Shown: positions 48,631 to 59,097, counted from the first letter of the stretch. The stretch is 64,000 nucleotides of DNA from Isoetes taiwanensis (GCA_021234155.1 JAJEKV010000038.1:5007625-5071624), one strand, 5' to 3'. Program-made: numbers and translations. The notes: generated from the sequence alone by a model not told the origin.

Positions 48631-50099
48631 GTTTTTTATCGTGCACTGAGACCAATCGGTCTATGGGACCCAAAAGGAGCGCAGCAAACTTATTACTGTC
48701 CGGGTTAAAAAACCCTCGCCCCGAAGTGTTTTCGAGGGAAAAACCGTGGCAGTAATAAGAATGCACAAAAAATACAACAAAATTAATAGAGTTTTTAGAT
48801 CAAATCTTAACATCAAAAGCACTTGTCTGCAAAAGCACTTGACAGATGGCCTGTGCCCTGCTCTTGCTGAAATTCTGATTTTCGGGTCAGGTCCCTGCTT
48901 TGCTCTGATTTTGTTTAATTTAACAATGCAGCATTGCTCCTTCTTCTTGTGCTGTTCAGAATAAGTTGGGCGGCTCTGCCATTTCTTCCTACATTGTAAC
49001 TGCCTGTATTTCCCTACATTTAAATTGACTATTATCTTGGATTCAAGAATAAAAAGAATAAGCTGCCCTCTGTACACTCATTTTCAAGCAAGCAAAGAGA
49101 GTAGAGCTGATGCCTTTCAGAACATTAAACTTGTGTTGTTGCTAACAAACCAACTAAACCGTGCTAAACCTAGAATAGAGAAGCAAAATAGTATAGTTAG
49201 CAAAAACAGATAAAAATGTAGAAGAAGAACCAAAAAGTTTACCCTAGCGTTTGTCGTAGACTCAAGACCCGACTTGTTGCTGAAGAACCCACCTCTTGCT
49301 CTTGAAGAACCGACCTGCTGAAGAACCTGCTAGAGAACCCGACCTGCTGATGCCGACATGCTGAAGCCGGCAAGGTAAGAAGTCGCTCTGCACATGATCC
49401 GACTAAGCTGATGCCGCTCTAGTGATGCCATTCTATTGATGCTGCTGCCAGATTTGCTATTGCCACAGCCAATAGCCAAGGGAGCTCCGCCATCATCATC
49501 ACCAAAGGAGGGAAAGGAAAAAGCAGGCACAGGTTTTTGCACAGTCAATCTCGTGCCTTGCTGGAACCAATGAAATTAGCGGACTTGGATCAAAATCTTA
49601 ACTATTGATCTAGCCGTCAATCTCGACCATCAATTCTAAGGACCAATAGAATAATAGGACGGAGATCAAGATCTAAACTGTCCATCTTAACCATTGGCTA
49701 AACAATTGCTTATTTTATCTCTAAAAATATTTTAACCACGTCATAGCTCCTTGAGGCTAGGTATGGACAATTTGTCTCCAAAACCTGTTTCTTTTATTTA
49801 GTTGCCAACATTTACCTTAAATTGAAATCGTGTGTACAAGTTTGCATGAAGATACTATATGTCAAGGATTGAAGTTTATGAAATATGTTAAAATGGATGT
49901 CATAACTCTGAAAAAAAGAGTAGCCTCAACATCATAAGTTGATAGATACACAAAGAAGCATGAAAAAGTTAGAATGGAAGTGTGTATTACATAACTATAT
50001 ACGGCTAGAGGAGAACTGCTAAATAGATGCAAGCTAGAAGATCTAATCCAATGTTATAGAAAATGGTTAGAAAGTACTTGCACCAACAAACAACATGGA

Positions 50100-51110
50100 A
50101 AAGATGATGTGGCACTCCAGGTGGTGACATGGCATGCCAGGTAAGCAAGGTCAAGATTAGAGTAGGCCAAAAATGAAAAGATGTACATCTTCGGTTTTTT
50201 CGATGGGTGATGTTGGCAAATTTTGGATGACATGGCGTTTTTTCTTCTAGGTGCCTAGACTTTGGAAGTGCTACATTGGCATTTCTAGCATTGTCAACTT
50301 TTCCAAGGCAAAAATTGAACCATTATGAGAAATAATGGGTAACATTGTGAGGTGTACCAATGAGATGGCATGCTTGAACCACCTTGGCATGTTGCAGCCT
50401 AGGTAGCATGTTGGATCCCACGTGGCATATTTGAGCCACCTTGGCATGTTCGAGCCTAGGTGGCATGTTTGAGCAACCGTAGCATGTTTGAGCCACCTTG
50501 GCATGTTGGAGCGTAGGTGGCATGTTTGAACCACCTTGGCATGTTGGAGCCACCTTGACATGTTTGAGCCTAGGTGGCATGTGAGAGCCTAGGTGGCATG
50601 TTTGAACCACCTTGGCATGTTGGAGCCTAGGTGGCATGTTTGAACCCCTTGGCATGTCGGAGCCTAAGTGGCATGTTAGAGCCCAAGTGGCATGTTTGAG
50701 CCACCTTGGCATGTTTGGAGCATGTTGAAGCCTAGGTGGCATGTTGGATCATGTTGGAGCCTAGGTGGCATCTTGGAGCCTAGCTTGAAGTCGACTTGTG
50801 GTGGTAACTCTCGATAGGTATTGGTATGTTGGTGGTATAAGTTCCCCGATAGTGTTTAGGGTTATTAACGTCTATATGTTTAGGGTTATTAACGTCTATA
50901 TGTGTAGTATGTTATTGTCTTCCCGCCTTCTTGGTCATAAAGTAGTCCCCTAAGATAAACTGCATGGGAAGGATGATGTGGCACTCCAAGTGGTGACATG
51001 GCATGCCAAGTAAGCAAGGTCAAGTTTTGACTAGGCCAAAAATGAAAAGATGTCCAACTTTGGTCTTTTCATTGGGTAATGTTGGCAAGTTTTGGGTGAC
51101 ATTAGGACTC
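50100..51110. repeat. Minisatellite flanked by 130-bp direct repeats
   Basis: Direct repeats at about 50,100-50,232 and 50,968-51,104 share 'gatgatgtggcactcca', 'gtggtgacatggcatgcca', 'taggccaaaaatgaaaagatgt' and 'atgttggcaa'. Between them, about 50,365-50,785 is a minisatellite of 18-20 bp units alternating 'ggcatgtttgagccacctt' and 'ggcatgttggagcctaggt'. The ORFs on the minus strand here are repeat translations. Confidence 0.85.
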
Positions 51111-51604
51111 TATGCAAGAAATATGACAACCTTTGGAATTTTTGGTAGAGTAGTTTGGCAAGGGATAGAATAGAGGGATCTTGAATAACTTAAAGCGTTA
51201 GCACTCTTCCCCAAGTCGAATGAGGCCAGGACTTCGCAGAGCTGCCTCAGCAGAGGGGAGAGGTCAAACCCCAGGAGAAGGACCTCAGAAAGGTTGTCGA
51301 GGCAGCCTTTTCTGCCAACGCTCCTCCGGGAGGCCGTATGCCCCCCCTCCCGGAGCTCGGTTCCCCTATCCGACCATTGAATCCGCAGTTCAAGTAATTT
51401 GCTTCGAGCAGGTTCAAAAAAATCCAAGTTCGGTCCGGGAGAACTTATCAAACCGTGAAGCGTCCTGCGGGCGACCGTGTAGAAACCCAAGTGTTTTTCC
51501 GTTTGGGCAGTACAAAGGCGAAACTACTGTAGGGAGCAACATGGTCATTTTTGGCAATGAAAGAAACATGAACATGCTACATGGCAGTATTCCGCAACCA
51601 CCTC
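51110..51604. other. GC-richer segment, no gene recognised
   Basis: Open on both strands (e.g. 51,220-51,609 plus), but neither reading matches a family I know. Composition differs from the AT-rich left flank. The right end abuts the 5' LTR. Confidence 0.35.
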
Positions 51605-53169
51605 TGTGACGTTCCAGGTATTTATACAGTATACGTATAAATATACTGACACATCACCCAGTAAAGGTACGCCACCTAGGGGGTACTGTAACCTAGGGGG
51701 TTGACCTAAAAGGGAATTTAATCATTAAGGATATTAACCTAAGAGTAGGGAATTAATGTCTAAATGCTTTGGGAAGGCGCCACCTGGCCTAAATCGATTG
51801 GCCAGCATGGGGAATTCCAAAATAAGCCATCAACTTGACCCTATCCCTAATTGACCCCCCTAATCGTCCACGAGGAGCAGGAGCTGAGCGCCCACCTTTG
51901 CCAAGCACCTTTACCTGTGTATCCAGAGCTGAGCGCCAAGTCCAGGGAAGATGGAAGCACCAAATGATAATGGATCCAGCAGGAACTCAGGTGGTTGGTT
52001 AGTATAGCTTGAGAATTCTAGGGTAGCGCCATGTTGGGCACTTCTTGTGTTTGTTCGTCTGTTCTCTCTGTGCTTTACTTGTAGGAACTAACCCTTGGTT
52101 GTAAAAGATGAATTCTCTTTATTTCTGATTCTGGTCTCGATCTTAAAGGATGGATTGATAGCTCTTTGCATAGTATTACTCTGGAAATGGAGGAATTAAG
52201 GGGGGTAGAGACCTCTGAACCATATTAGTAGTATACTCCTAGGTTGATCCCTGTATTTCCCATTAATTGCGGCCTGTGCACAAGAGACCACTTAGAATTA
52301 AGTGGATGCTATGGAATTGCTTAGCACCGGATAAAAGGGGGTGGTGAAGTGGGGGTGGGGTCTTGCCTGAACATAAAAGGCTCCCCGAGACTCCTACGGT
52401 GGGCTAGGCCTGATAGCGGTCATGTAGAGGGCGGGTATGGGTCGACACTCCCACGGGTGCGAGAGGTGTGACCCGTATGGGGCACCACATGCTTTAGTAG
52501 ATTTAGGGTGAGTAAATCGGGTGCGGATGCGGGGGGGCGATCGCGCACGCGTATTCTCTAACTCACCCATGGAACCAGCATGATCTGGAAGGGGCGGCTT
52601 CCCGACACCTGCCTCATCGGATGGGGCTTCATGAACCCTGTAGTAGGCTCGAAGGGTGATACCTTGAGTCTGCGTGTCCGGAAGGCTATAGTGACGCCAT
52701 AGCATGATTGGACTCATCTGCAAAGTGTGCACAGGAGGGGCGGATGGAGTGGACAACCCTAGCCGATGTTCTATGCCAGCCAACGCCATGTCAAGATTCG
52801 GTCTGCTGATCTCTTGAGACTTAGCCGTCAGTCGATCCTCAATGGAGTCTGAGTCGGGGTAGAACCATGGGTTTGGGTGTTTTTCCTAGTATTACATGCA
52901 TATTCTTTGTTGTTGTCACTTGGATGGATGTGCCACCCCTCGTGGTGGTAAATTATGATATGATTATGCTGTGTGCTAACCTTGTATTCACGCTTCCGCG
53001 ACATAGGAGCCCCATTGAAGGCGTGGGCCGAATGACCCCTCTGTGTCCTTCACTTGAGCATCTTTTTATAGATGGCCCGAGTTAGACGGATGGTGAGCTG
53101 ATTGCCATGGGAGGGGAAAGTCCCCGTATGTATACGTCCGTGTGTCGTATATGTTCTGGGAGCGTCACA
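51605..53169 (+). repeat. 5' LTR, 1,565 bp
   Basis: Begins TGTGACG and ends CGTCACA, a 7-bp terminal inverted repeat with TG...CA ends, and the primer site follows after one base. The 3' partner is not in the window, so length and age cannot be checked against it. No ORF in it has meaning. Confidence 0.8.
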
Positions 53170-53170
53170 G

Positions 53171-53182
53171 TGGTATCAGAGC
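53171..53182 (+). other. Primer binding site, initiator-Met tRNA type
   Basis: TGGTATCAGAGC is the sequence complementary to the 3' end of plant initiator methionine tRNA, the usual primer of plant Ty3/gypsy and Ty1/copia elements. It lies one base after the LTR end. Confidence 0.92.
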
Positions 53183-53356
53183 ATGGTTTTGGGGAAACCA
53201 AACTATTGCACCGACCACATACTAACTCGTTAGATCGCTATTTAGTGAGTCAGGAATTTTGGAGTAGTTTGAGACTTGGGCGGTGTAGTAGATGTTGCCA
53301 TGGTTATTTCAATGTGGTTTAAGTGTAATTTTGGGATGAGTACCCGGCGCGAAACC

Positions 53357-53555
53357 CTAACCCTAAGCGGCGGGCAGGGGGTACTCGGGTGTTGCTGGCG
53401 ACGGTGACGAGGTCAAGGTAGGGGGTGCCCGCCGCCCTAATTTGAATTAAAAAAAAAAAAAAAAAAAAAAACTAACCCTAAGCGGCGGGCGGGGGTACCC
53501 GGATGCTCTTGGCGGCCGTAACAGGGTCGAGGTAGGGGGTGCCCGCCGCCCTAAA
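53357..53555. repeat. Duplicated 80-bp block in the leader, split by an A-run
   Basis: 'accctaagcggcgggc' ... 'gaggtagggggtgcccgccg' 'ccctaa' occurs at about 53,355-53,432 and again at about 53,474-53,553, separated by a run of about 22 A. Both ends of each block (gcggcgggc / gcccgccgc) are complementary, so each block could fold into a stem. Confidence 0.8.
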
Positions 53556-53770
53556 AACGCGTTTCCGTCACTTTTTACTTTTTAGGGTAAAAATTCAAAT
53601 TTAGGTTAAGGGTCATATTTTTCATTGTTTCTCTTGACGTTGGGTGCTTCCCTGAGCTCTGCCTAGCCGCCATAGCCGCCGAACCTCAAGCTCTCTTCCG
53701 CCATAGCCCATTCTGTTTGCAACCCCATCTCTCGCCTATCTACCCCAAGCGCCTACTCAGCGCCCACGAG

Positions 53771-55138
53771 ATGGAGGAATCCAAGCAAGTGTACAAGCGC
53801 AAGCCTCGCTATTTTAAATCTTCCATAGAGTCTCTGATGGCCGAACTCTTGCCACGCCCAAACCCGTCGGCAGAACAGGAAGCTAAGACTGAGGAGTTGA
53901 TAGAACATTTTGTTAAACGTTTCTATGAAGGGGCTAGGATACCATACCCACTCTTCTGCTATAATGAGCGCTTCCTATACAAGCTTAACGCCATCCGGGA
54001 AACCTATACCGTAGTTGAAGAGGAAGATGGTGTCAAGAAGTATACACGGTTCTTTCCGCCGGAAGGGGATGAGCAAGCTGAAGCCGAGGCCATACAGATG
54101 CAGGCCCATAACATCCTGCAAATGGCACAAGCAGCGGACCTACAATGGCTTGCGGCCGATGACCCTGCTGCTGCGCAAGCTTTAGGGTATCGTTATCTTG
54201 GTAATGGGATGTGTCTTTCTAATGGTGGATCCTACACCATCCCATCTTTTTCATACGAGGAGGAAACCAATCGTATCATCTGGGAAGCTGGAACACCCCC
54301 ATTTTTCACCGACCAGTTCCAGCGGGATGTTGAGCAGGACATGCAGGCCAATCCCCCACGGTATTTCTTGGAGCTCAAATGCAGAACGGATGTTCGGATA
54401 GCCCGGGAGAAACGAGCAGAGGAGCAGGCTGCACTTCAGGCACAAGCACAGAAGGCAGCCCACTTGACCGAGGAGGCTACGAAGCTTCGTGAGGATACTA
54501 TCCATGCACAACAAGTAGAACAGGAGCAAGCCCTAAAAAGGATGCAAGATAACGCGGAGCGTATAGCTAGGGAAGCAACAGAAGCAGTAAAGGAGCGGCT
54601 GAGGAAAGAAGAGGAAGAATGGAACCGCCAAAATCCGCCACTTCCGACTGATCCTTTCCACCGCCGAAAGCGAAAGAGTACGGCCCGTAAGTCGGGTGCC
54701 CAGTACAAGGATCAGCTTAAGGCTCGGGGTGGTGTCGCCAAAGCTGCAGGGGACAATCAGCGGGATGAGATCATTCGAAAGGCCCGTCATCCAAGGACAG
54801 CAGGGAAAACTCTTCCTGGAGCCCCGCCGCAACCAAAGAGGAAGCATCGGTTCAAAGCAGGTACGGTAGCACTGCGGGAAATAAGGAAGTACCAGAAGTC
54901 TACTAAATTCTTGCTGCGTAAACTTCCTTTCCAACGCCTCGTCAGGGAAATCGCACAAGAATATAAGACCGATTTACGGTTTCAAATGCATGCAATTCTC
55001 GCCCTTCAGGAAGCGGCCGAAGCTTATTTGGTGGCCCTCTTCGGGGATGCCAATCTCTGCGCCATTCATGCCAAACGTGTTACTATAATGCCAAAGGACC
55101 TTCAGTTGGCACGCCGGATCCGAGGGGAACGGCCGTGA
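53771..55138 (+). CDS. Histone H3-fusion protein encoded by the LTR element (455 aa)
   Basis: The ATG at 53,771 (gagATGG, good plant context) opens 455 codons to a TGA at 55,136-55,138, with no stop or frameshift. An in-frame TTG 54 bases upstream is a less likely start. Residues 1-205 match nothing I know. About 208-285 is an Ala/Glu/Gln-rich coiled coil ([20 protein letters not shown] and on). Residues 301-358 resemble a lengthened H3 tail, with TARKS at 304-308 (the H3 K9-S10 context). Residues 359-455 are a complete H3 core, gap-free against H39 to residue 135: [80 protein letters not shown]. His and Leu at H3 positions 87 and 90 are H3.3-like, Phe at 41 H3.1-like; loop 1 is not lengthened as in CENH3. 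No introns, fitting retro-capture. I infer nucleosome or chromatin binding; none is shown. Confidence 0.9.
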   Translation: MEESKQVYKRKPRYFKSSIESLMAELLPRPNPSAEQEAKTEELIEHFVKRFYEGARIPYPLFCYNERFLYKLNAIRETYTVVEEEDGVKKYTRFFPPEGDEQAEAEAIQMQAHNILQMAQAADLQWLAADDPAAAQALGYRYLGNGMCLSNGGSYTIPSFSYEEETNRIIWEAGTPPFFTDQFQRDVEQDMQANPPRYFLELKCRTDVRIAREKRAEEQAALQAQAQKAAHLTEEATKLREDTIHAQQVEQEQALKRMQDNAERIAREATEAVKERLRKEEEEWNRQNPPLPTDPFHRRKRKSTARKSGAQYKDQLKARGGVAKAAGDNQRDEIIRKARHPRTAGKTLPGAPPQPKRKHRFKAGTVALREIRKYQKSTKFLLRKLPFQRLVREIAQEYKTDLRFQMHAILALQEAAEAYLVALFGDANLCAIHAKRVTIMPKDLQLARRIRGERP

Positions 55139-55449
55139 GAATGTTAAATTGTAAAGTGGATGTACTTTTTTTTCTATATAAATATAGTACTAAGTTCAAG
55201 TTTTTCCCATCTTAGTATGATCACCAAATCTCTCCTTTTGTGATTGTTGTCTAAGGTTTCGAATTGGGCACCGTAATAATCATAAAAATAGAAATGGAAA
55301 AAAAAATAAATAAATAAAATAAAACAATAATTAGCTGGCGCCTCGAACTCCGTGCGTGAATATTTTAAAAGTCATATTCACTTAGGGTTTGCCATTTTCT
55401 TCAGTCGTCCTTCTTGTTTTTGCTCCTCCTTTCTCGTCTTTTCCTTCTC
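55139..55449. other. Spacer between the H3 ORF and gag
   Basis: AT-rich; includes 'tatataaatata' near 55,178 and an A/T-rich run at 55,295-55,330. 'ttttcttcag' at 55,395-55,404 is a good splice acceptor just before gag, so gag could be expressed from a spliced RNA. Not demonstrated. Confidence 0.5.
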
Positions 55450-55844
55450 ATGGATTATGAAGGCCGTTTAGCCTGGTACATGGGAGGTGAGCAGTGGGAT
55501 CCTCAGGTCCCCTATCCTCTCCTAGACCCCCTCCTGCAGTGCAAGGTCGATCTCCAAATCCAGACCTTTTACAGGTTAGAGCAGAAGGGTATGACAGTTC
55601 AGGCCTACACTGATGAATTCATGCGCTTGAGGCTGTATGTGCCAGGGATGAATGAAAAGAAGGCGGTGGAGGCCCGGGGGTTTCACCATTGAAACCCCGT
55701 ATGACCCAAGAGCGTGACTGGGTAGGGGTTTTTTTGAATGTGAGACGTCCGTATACGGACTGCTGCCTCATACGGTCGACCACCATTTCCCCCGTAGGTG
55801 GTCGAGAAGGGGGAGTTGGGCGGGAAGGTCCGATCCGTAGCATC

Positions 55845-57022
55845 TACATTAGGGCCTACTCCAACTCCTAATGCTTTGAAGAACCGAGGCGCCATCAGAA
55901 TGGAAGCAAACCCCAGGAAAAAATCAGCCGGTAAGGAACTACAAGCTATTCTTTGGTGCATATTAATCCATTTCCGGGCAAAGACTGCATCTATTTCATT
56001 TTTTTTGTTGGTTTGCAGACATGCCGGTTCTTTCAGAAGTTTAGGGTATCTGGAGCTTCGCTTTTTTCTTACCAGGTCAGTGTAGAGAGCTTCTGGACCA
56101 TCAAGAGATGCTTGCCCTTTCAGCTCCCTGCTCCATGGTACGTTTTTTGAGCATTTCTTTCTTCATTCTGGCTTTGATGTCATATGGCGATATGCACTAA
56201 TATTTTGCTGGAGATATGTAGTTTGAGTCTGGGTTTCTTACTTTACCTTCTTTATGCATTTACAGCAAGCTCACTGATTTCCAAATGGCTTATTTGATCC
56301 TACAGAAGGTTTTCAGAAGGTTTGTATTTTTCTCATTTACCATTTTCTCTCATTTTGCTCTGTCTATAAGTTACAGGAAGCATTTATTTTTCTGTGTTTC
56401 TTTGAAGTGAGAAGACACTATTGGTTCTCTGGCGATGATGAGATTTTACTAAGCAGAAGCTGTGACTGCCTTCTTGCATGTTTCCTCCCTTTCACATGTA
56501 TGTGTGGCCAGTCTCTTCAGCAGATAAAAAGCTTCTTGATATATTGGCTCCGTTCTTCAAGCAGTTTGTTTGTTTCATTGCTTTAATTAGATTTGTTTGA
56601 TTCATTGCATTATTTAGATTTGCATAACTGAATATCATGTAATTTTAATTCCAAAGGTAGTTAGAAGGCATCGTCAAGCATTGTAATCTGGTACCAATTG
56701 AATTACAGGCTGGATGAACAAGTACAGTCAAAACTTAAGCTGGGCTGTTTAGTCCAACATCGCCACCAACTTCTTTCGGGGTCTATAATGATAAATTGCA
56801 GGCTAGCACAATGTACAGCTGGAGAATTTTATTGGGATATAATAGTTTGTTCAGCTGCTTTTGCACTGATGATACTGTGCTTATTGCAAGAACCAATGGA
56901 GACATCCAACACTACCTCGATGAGCATACATACAACTTGAGTTTAGACAGAAGTTATGATTGATTATTTTGTCAATTATTGGATGAACTTTATGATTATT
57001 TTTCTGTTTTAAATTATTGCAG
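55845..57022. other. Interior of the 3-kb element, left half
   Basis: An exon-like stretch at about 55,850-55,931 (GAIRMEANPRKKSAG then GTAAGG) and another ending near 56,138 could be captured exons, but I do not recognise either. The rest is T-rich, intron-like sequence. Confidence 0.35.
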
Positions 57023-57217
57023 AGAATACACAGGTGACAGTCAATAACCAAATAGTGGTGGGCACATTGATGAACCTTTGCGACAACCCAACAAGAGTGA
57101 GCATTGGCCAAGAGTGGAGGATATTATACATCGTGTACCCATCATTGTTACAGGGAATGATCTTTCAACACTTTGGGCACCTCTTATAAGGGATGGACGG
57201 ATGGATAAGTTCTATAG
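57023..57217 (+). pseudogene. Captured rubisco-activase-like exon
   Basis: Bounded by an acceptor ('attattgcag') and a donor ('ctatag|gtatgt'). It reads VTVNNQIVVGTLMNLCDNP and TRVSIGQEWR, then, after a one-base frame change, HRVPIIVTGNDLSTLWAPL and IRDGRMDKFYR. This is the AAA+ core of rubisco activase and its relative, the activase-like proteins (typified by Arabidopsis At1g73110, from memory). TVNNQ, DNPT, VPIIVTGND and APLIRDGRM-KFY are all conserved, sensor-1 region included. Activase remodels inhibited rubisco in the chloroplast; this fragment lacks Walker A and B, has a frameshift, and cannot work. Confidence 0.85.
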
Positions 57218-58660
57218 GTATGTTTAGTTCATCTTCCTTTTCCCGCATCAAAACTCTTCCTTTGTATACAAACGAGTTGTCTCTTCATTGCTGGACCCAT
57301 GATTTAAAACTTGGAAGTGAAACTCTTAAATCATTGCAAGGACTTACATCAAGTGGTATACATTATTCTTCTCTATTTTACTATGAGTATTATAGACTTT
57401 AGTCTAAAAGTTTTCTCTCTCTATACATTCTGATATTGTACAAAATTCTTACATTTTAGATTGCCTGTTGTATTCATGAAACGGATCAGCTGGAGCACTT
57501 GATTCCTATGCAGGAGTAGATCTCTATAAGGTGGAGGCATCACATCTTAAATTAGGAGAAGGAACTGCTCTGATTTTCATTAACACAGGTATGTCTGAAT
57601 GCATTTCTTTCAAAACATTGTCATGGTATATTTGAATGCATTATGGGATATGTAAGCTGGTCAGTTTTAGGATAGATAACTATCTTAGCGTTGTAATTGC
57701 TTACGTTTATTATCATGCCTAATCATTGCTTACTTTATGGGCATCTGGAACATGAATACTTAGATCTTCTATTTATATGTGTTGCAGTTTACATGTGGAT
57801 ACTTGCAGACTTGCTTATCCTTGAGTAACAAAGTAAAGATACGAAGATGGTATTGTATCCATCTAAGGTAAGTTGGGGCTCGCTGTCAAACATTCCTTCC
57901 TTATGTACTTACATAGAATGACCATCTAAGATTTTGGCTTTAAGTGGTTCAACTCCACTTTGTAACGTTAGAAAAGCTATGTTGTATACCTATGCAAAGT
58001 TGATAATATAGTTGATTTTGCTCTAATACTGAATTTAGAATGCCCTTTTCTCATTTTGTCCATCATTTGATATATACATAGTCAAAGTGCTTTCAACTCC
58101 ACCAAGATTCTAGATGGATTTAAAATATGTTTCATTCGAATGAGGTGCACATTAAAAACATCTATATCTATGGATATAAGGGTGGTGCATGGTTCACCAC
58201 CAAAAATAACAATTTCATCTATGGATTAAGGATGATGCATAGTTCATCAACATCATGTGTAACAACATGCAACTGTTGGATCCCATGTTTACAACTATAT
58301 AGGAAGTTCCAATATTATATGAGGGCATCTTGCTCTGCTTATGCACGTGGTTGGAGTACAAAGTATAGAGACTGACCAGAATAATAAATAGAGACTGACC
58401 GATGCGAGAAATATCAATTAAAAACATTTTGAAATTTTATTTATTCTGTACATAGGGGTAGGGTGCACAAGCACAAACTCAAGTACAAGATCGGGTAGGG
58501 GTATGTAAAAATTAGGATAGTCCGAAAGTACATCTACGGAAAGGGGCTTGGAAACTGGCTTTTCCTATTTACGTATGTAGGGGTTTTCCACCTCCAAAAA
58601 GTCGTATACAGGGGTTTTCTCTGGACCCCTTGCACGCAGATGTGGTATCCCCATATGTCT
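57218..58660. other. Interior of the 3-kb element, right half
   Basis: T-rich, intron-like. A possible exon at about 57,480-57,590 ends in 'caggtatg' but I do not recognise the protein. From 58,440 the element's subterminal 'ggggttttc' and 'gtcgtata' words begin. Confidence 0.4.
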
Positions 58661-59097
58661 AGGTGAGACCCCCGGGGGTGGAGGGCTACATTGAAGGGTT
58701 GGCCCCATCAATCAAACGAATGGTTAAGGCCATAGACCCAAAATCAGTTGCAGAAGCTGAGGCTAAGGCATTGAGCCTCGAGGAGGACACACCAAGAAAC
58801 CAGTACCAGTGTCCTGCCCCTTACTCACAGCCACGCCCATCCACACCTTACAAACCCCGTTCATCAAGTCCAGGGCCCTCTCAGCAAAGCCCTTACGGCC
58901 GCCAGGAAAAGAAAGTCACCTTCAACATGCCCGACAAACCCGAACAATGTCTAGAAGGAAGTTCGAACCTCTTACTTGATCTATTCCCAAAGAGGCGAGA
59001 ACAGCTCCGCCGTAGATAAGGCATGTTACAGGTGTGTATGCGGTCCTGCACTTCATGCACTTGCCCTTATATCACAATGCACTACATAATAATCGCC

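Larger units (their letters stand above)
47497..50100. other. No gene recognised
   Basis: T-rich then AT-rich DNA. It includes a G-run (47,576-47,596), a short AATAAG repeat (about 48,601-48,630) and, at 49,255-49,400, loosely repeated 'gaacccgacctgctga' words. ORFs on both strands are short and unrecognised. Confidence 0.45.
55673..58676. mobile_element. 3,004-bp non-autonomous DNA element with 8-bp target duplication (Pack-type)
   Basis: The perfect 8-bp duplication GGTGGAGG lies at 55,665-55,672 and 58,677-58,684. Terminal inverted repeats are CCCGGGGGTTTCACC (left) and CCCGGGGGTCTCACC (complement of the right end). Subterminal regions share 'cgtata...ggggtttt' words. Eight-bp duplication fits hAT-like elements; the termini are not the classic hAT CAGGG, so the superfamily is open. 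It contains no transposase but a rubisco-activase-like exon, so it is a gene-carrying (Pack-type) element. It shares its right end with the 615-bp element at 61,167. Confidence 0.85.
55450..59019 (+). pseudogene. Ty3/gypsy gag, N-terminally short, split by a 3-kb insertion
   Basis: The left part (ATG 55,450 to about 55,672) has LAWYMGGEQWDP, then FYRLEQKGMTVQAYTDEFMR and MNEKKAVE, the C-terminal half of a retrotransposon gag capsid domain. The right part (58,677-59,019) carries GYIEGLAPSIKRMVKAIDPK, SVAEAEAKALSLEED and a Pro/Ser/Gln-rich linker to a stop at 59,017-59,019. The two parts are in one frame if the insertion and one target copy are ignored. A decayed zinc-knuckle-like CYRC follows at about 59,024 in another frame. 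The usual N-terminal part of gag is missing; that position is taken by the H3 ORF. Confidence 0.75.

Noticed and set aside
50271-50742. Minus-strand ORFs with repeated 'CHLGSNMP' words
   Set aside because: Translation of the minisatellite; no start context or family.
53343-53375. 'aaccctaaccctaa' as a telomere repeat
   Set aside because: Only two copies, inside an LTR-element leader, and not the plant TTTAGGG type.
53771-55138. The H3 ORF as an ordinary host H3 or CENH3 gene
   Set aside because: Fused in frame to 300 extra residues, lies between a primer site and gag, and has no lengthened loop 1. A host gene overlapped by chance remains the alternative to test.
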